From: Chryseobacterium ureilyticum
GTDB lineage: Bacteria; Bacteroidota; Bacteroidia; Flavobacteriales; Weeksellaceae
Direction of reading: 5' to 3'
DNA: 64,000 nucleotides
Assembly: GCF_900156735.1 (NCBI RefSeq)
Contig: NZ_FTOL01000001.1
Coordinates: forward strand, 186,001 to 250,000
Part shown: positions 61,216 to 64,000 of the stretch, piece by piece
Numbering within the stretch: position 1 is the stretch's first letter
Layout of the letters: each line of letters begins with the position of its first letter
Position numbers and translations under genes: made by a program
The notes under the pieces: model-generated
What the model saw: the letters and a program-made list of their open reading frames with translations, nothing else
What the model was told of the DNA's origin: nothing
Databases searched by the model: none

Positions 61216-64000
61216 ATGAAATTTTCATTCAAAATATATTGTATTATATCATTGCTGTCGTTTACTTATTTGTTTTCGCAAATTCCTGTGCATAAGCGGA
61301 GCAATAAGTCGCAGCTTAAAGTTTCACTACAGAAGAATCAACCTTCAGATTCCAGAATGTCTTTAAGAGATTCCATTCAGAAAGAAATTCTGACGATGGT
61401 AGATGAAGGTGATTTGGAGAAAGATGATTTAGATGAAGAAGAATATATAGAATCACAGCATGATCAGATTATGATTTTCCGAAAAAAAATAAACGAATCC
61501 AAAGGGTTGCGGAAAGCTGTTTTTCAATATTATCTTGCCAATATTTATATTTCTTCTCTTACCTTTTATGGAAGAACCTCAAATAAGAATGATATTACAC
61601 CCCTTGATCAGCTTCCGGAAGATTACAAACAATGGGGAGTCAATGATTTTTATAGAGAAGCAGACAGACTTTATACCAGCGCGCTTACCGATAAATCTGT
61701 TTTACAGGCTGAAAAAACAGAACTATGGAGTGAGATTATTGACCGACTGGAATTTGCAAAGTATAAACCTACATTATACGATCTCATTGCAACGAATTAT
61801 CTTAAATTTTTAAATGAGTTACCATTTGATTATGACCAATCTGCAAAGAAAAAAATAGCTTCGATTAAAGAGAATTTAAATCTGTTTCATGCCAATGACA
61901 AGGATAAAACAGCATTGCTTTATCTGAAAAGTACTGAAATAGAAGGCGATTCCAAAAAACAGGCAAAAGAACTTCAGAACTTGGCTGCTAATTTCCCTGA
62001 AGAACCTTTTTCAGCCTATCTGTTGTATCAGGCAGCGAGTCTTTTACAATATGAAAATGAAGAAAATAGCTTTCTCAATGCCTTCAAGACCTGCCAGAAA
62101 GCAATTGATAAATTCCCGTCCTCAGATTGGAGTAATCATTGTAAAAAATTGATCAATGAACTCGAAGGTTCTTCAATGAGCATCAAACTCCCAACCAGAA
62201 ACCTTCCCGGTGAATATATCCCCCTAGAAACGACTTATAAAAATACAGACAAGGTAAAAATAGAACTGGTAAAAAAATCAGGAATTATAGATTTTGATAA
62301 AGAACCGTTATGGAGAGGGTTTCATGAGGAAGAAAAACTGTTTTCCTTTATTCATAATGAGTTGGACGAACATAGCTTTCGTACTGAAATTTTCCCTTTA
62401 AAGAAGTTTGATGACTACAGGTTTCATAAGACGATTCTTGCTCTTCCGCCATTGGAAGAGGGTTTGTATGAAATGAATTCTGTTTCTGAAGACTCAGAAC
62501 GTTCCACGATGTTTGCGGTTTCAGACTTGTTTTATGTCAAAAGATTTGAAGACGATACAAAAGTAACCTTTCAGGCGATCAATACTAAAACCGGAAAAGC
62601 TATTGACAATTCAGAATATATAATGTATCAGAACGTCTATGATTATGAACATGATTATAAGAACAGGAAAAAAGACAATCAACTGATCAGAACTGGAAAC
62701 GGAACTACTGATAAACAAGGAATTTTCTCTTTGCCAAAATCAAAAAACAGGGAATATGACAATAGCATTATTTATTTTCCTCAACTGAAAAAGTATTTTG
62801 TTATTGATTATAATTACAATGAAGTAAGAAATGTAAAAAAAGAGGAAGAGCCAATTGAAGAACCGGTCAACAGAGACTTTATCATCTTTACAGACCGTGC
62901 TATTTACCGTCCCGGGCAGAAAATGTTCTACAAAGGCATTTTGAAGCAGGAATACTTTGAGAAAACAGGAATTCTCCCAAAACAAAAGGTAGTGGTGACT
63001 TTAAAAGATTCCAATTACCAGGATATTTCAAAAGCTGAGGCTGTTACCAATGAATTCGGAAGTATTACCGGAGCCTTTATCATTCCGTCACAAGGGCTTA
63101 CAGGAAATTATTATATAAGTATGGAAGCTGATTTTGGAGAACAGAAAGATAAAGAGGAGAATAACATAGTCCTTGGAAGTAAATATATTAAAGTAGAAGA
63201 ATATAAAAGACCAAAATTCCGGGTGGTGGTCAATCCGGTGAAAGAAGCTTACAAGTTGGAGGAAGAGGTAAAAGTAAGCGGGAAGGCAGAAGCTTTTTCA
63301 GGCGCTGATATTCCTGGAGCAACTGTGAAATATGAAGTTAAGAGAAAGAGAATCCGCCTTTGGCGAAATTATTATCAAAGGTATTATTACCCACATTTTA
63401 ACGAAAGAGAAACTGATATTACTCATGGAGAAACTACTACAGACAGCAACGGGAATTTCAATATTACCTTTCATGCACAAGCAGATGAAAAAACCAATGA
63501 TGATACAAGAAATTATCAGTATTTCGTTTCATTTTATGTAACCGATGTCAATGGAGAATCACAGAGCGGACAGATTAAAATCAATATCGGAGAGGTAAAA
63601 GCGAAGATCAATGTTGATATGCCTAATCTTGTGCTTCAGAATGAATGGGAATTTCTGAAAATCTCGATGAGCAACCTCAATGATCAGAAAATAAACGGCA
63701 AAGGAAACCTTACCATCACCAGAATTCCGGAAGAAAAAAAGATCATTTTACCTAAGTTTACCGAAAAAGAAGAAAACAGAGCCTATTATGCCGGAAATAC
63801 TGAAGAAAAGGCTTTATCATATTCATCTTATGACAAAGAACTTTTTGATGTTTACTTCCCACATCTAAGCTATCTGCAAAATGATAACTCTAAGACTCAG
63901 AAGGGAGAACTGTTCTTTTCAAAATCATTCAATACTGAAGAAACCGGAACCATTCTACTCAAGAAAAATCCAGAACCAGGAAAATATCTTGTGGAAGCAG
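61216..64000 (+). CDS. Alpha-2-macroglobulin family protein, N-terminal part (cut by the window)
   Basis: 928 codons are visible with no stop. The signal peptide ends TYLFSQ (an ATG at 61177 overlapping the previous gene is an alternative start). A helical N-terminal region (to about residue 300) precedes MG domains; the MG2 hallmark is FIIFTDRAIYRPGQKMFYKGIL, near residue 560, and YKRPKFRVVVNPVKEAY starts MG3. Bacterial alpha-2-macroglobulins trap proteases in the periplasm or on the surface. The thioester region, if any, lies beyond the window. Confidence 0.9.
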   Translation, partial: MKFSFKIYCIISLLSFTYLFSQIPVHKRSNKSQLKVSLQKNQPSDSRMSLRDSIQKEILTMVDEGDLEKDDLDEEEYIESQHDQIMIFRKKINESKGLRKAVFQYYLANIYISSLTFYGRTSNKNDITPLDQLPEDYKQWGVNDFYREADRLYTSALTDKSVLQAEKTELWSEIIDRLEFAKYKPTLYDLIATNYLKFLNELPFDYDQSAKKKIASIKENLNLFHANDKDKTALLYLKSTEIEGDSKKQAKELQNLAANFPEEPFSAYLLYQAASLLQYENEENSFLNAFKTCQKAIDKFPSSDWSNHCKKLINELEGSSMSIKLPTRNLPGEYIPLETTYKNTDKVKIELVKKSGIIDFDKEPLWRGFHEEEKLFSFIHNELDEHSFRTEIFPLKKFDDYRFHKTILALPPLEEGLYEMNSVSEDSERSTMFAVSDLFYVKRFEDDTKVTFQAINTKTGKAIDNSEYIMYQNVYDYEHDYKNRKKDNQLIRTGNGTTDKQGIFSLPKSKNREYDNSIIYFPQLKKYFVIDYNYNEVRNVKKEEEPIEEPVNRDFIIFTDRAIYRPGQKMFYKGILKQEYFEKTGILPKQKVVVTLKDSNYQDISKAEAVTNEFGSITGAFIIPSQGLTGNYYISMEADFGEQKDKEENNIVLGSKYIKVEEYKRPKFRVVVNPVKEAYKLEEEVKVSGKAEAFSGADIPGATVKYEVKRKRIRLWRNYYQRYYYPHFNERETDITHGETTTDSNGNFNITFHAQADEKTNDDTRNYQYFVSFYVTDVNGESQSGQIKINIGEVKAKINVDMPNLVLQNEWEFLKISMSNLNDQKINGKGNLTITRIPEEKKIILPKFTEKEENRAYYAGNTEEKALSYSSYDKELFDVYFPHLSYLQNDNSKTQKGELFFSKSFNTEETGTILLKKNPEPGKYLVEA

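Overview
The window is AT-rich bacterial chromosome from a member of the Bacteroidota, most likely a flavobacterium of the Chryseobacterium type (Weeksellaceae). The pointers are type IX secretion and gliding genes (porU, gldJ), GLPGLI and SRPBCC proteins, a TonB-dependent receptor, many AraC and HxlR regulators, Bacteroidota -7 boxes (TAnnTTTG), almost no Shine-Dalgarno sequences, and short spacers full of small palindromic repeats. The genus is an inference; no rRNA or tRNA gene was seen. No phage, insertion sequence, integron or CRISPR array was recognised.

Layout. 1-8 kb: core genes, namely divergent porU (cut by the left edge) and gldJ, then murF, a NUDIX hydrolase, an SRPBCC protein, and a leftward operon of an outer-membrane protein, lptC and anmK. 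8-11 kb: holB, a Cys/Lys-rich small secreted protein and an unknown cytoplasmic protein. 11-16 kb: a TetR-tolC-emrA-emrB multidrug efflux operon with a readable promoter and operator. 16-23.7 kb: a DoxD/DoxA-like membrane protein with a small secreted partner, an alpha/beta hydrolase, tag, a divergent HxlR/quinone-reductase pair with a large inverted repeat between them, a patatin phospholipase and a CorA transporter. 23.8-31 kb: a beta-ketoacyl-ACP synthase III gene broken by one frameshift, a secreted thioredoxin, a TPR/AraC membrane regulator followed by a tiny transcription unit that may encode two peptides of 21 and 25 residues, two small lipoproteins around repeats, and pruA.

31.5-43.4 kb is the main functional island: a complete urease locus (ureABC, an outer-membrane protein, ureEFG, ureD), a UreH/NicO-like membrane protein, a urea channel, a TonB-dependent receptor and an AraC regulator. 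Read together it is a self-contained supply chain: urea enters through the channel, nickel probably enters through the receptor and the membrane permease, UreDEFG load the metal, and UreABC hydrolyse urea.

43.6-64 kb: topoisomerase IB, small membrane proteins, an aminopeptidase P, a Crp-type regulator with two redox enzymes, a siderophore-interacting protein, an AraC/amidohydrolase divergent pair, a LysE exporter, an XRE membrane regulator, a serine beta-lactamase-like hydrolase, a GLPGLI protein, and a three-gene set ending in a large alpha-2-macroglobulin gene cut by the right edge.

The spacers carry several families of dispersed palindromes and two microsatellites. The most interesting unexplained items are the small-peptide unit at about 28.03-28.29 kb, an orphan promoter-terminator unit at 47.53-47.62 kb, the nested inverted repeat after ureC, and the fabH frameshift.
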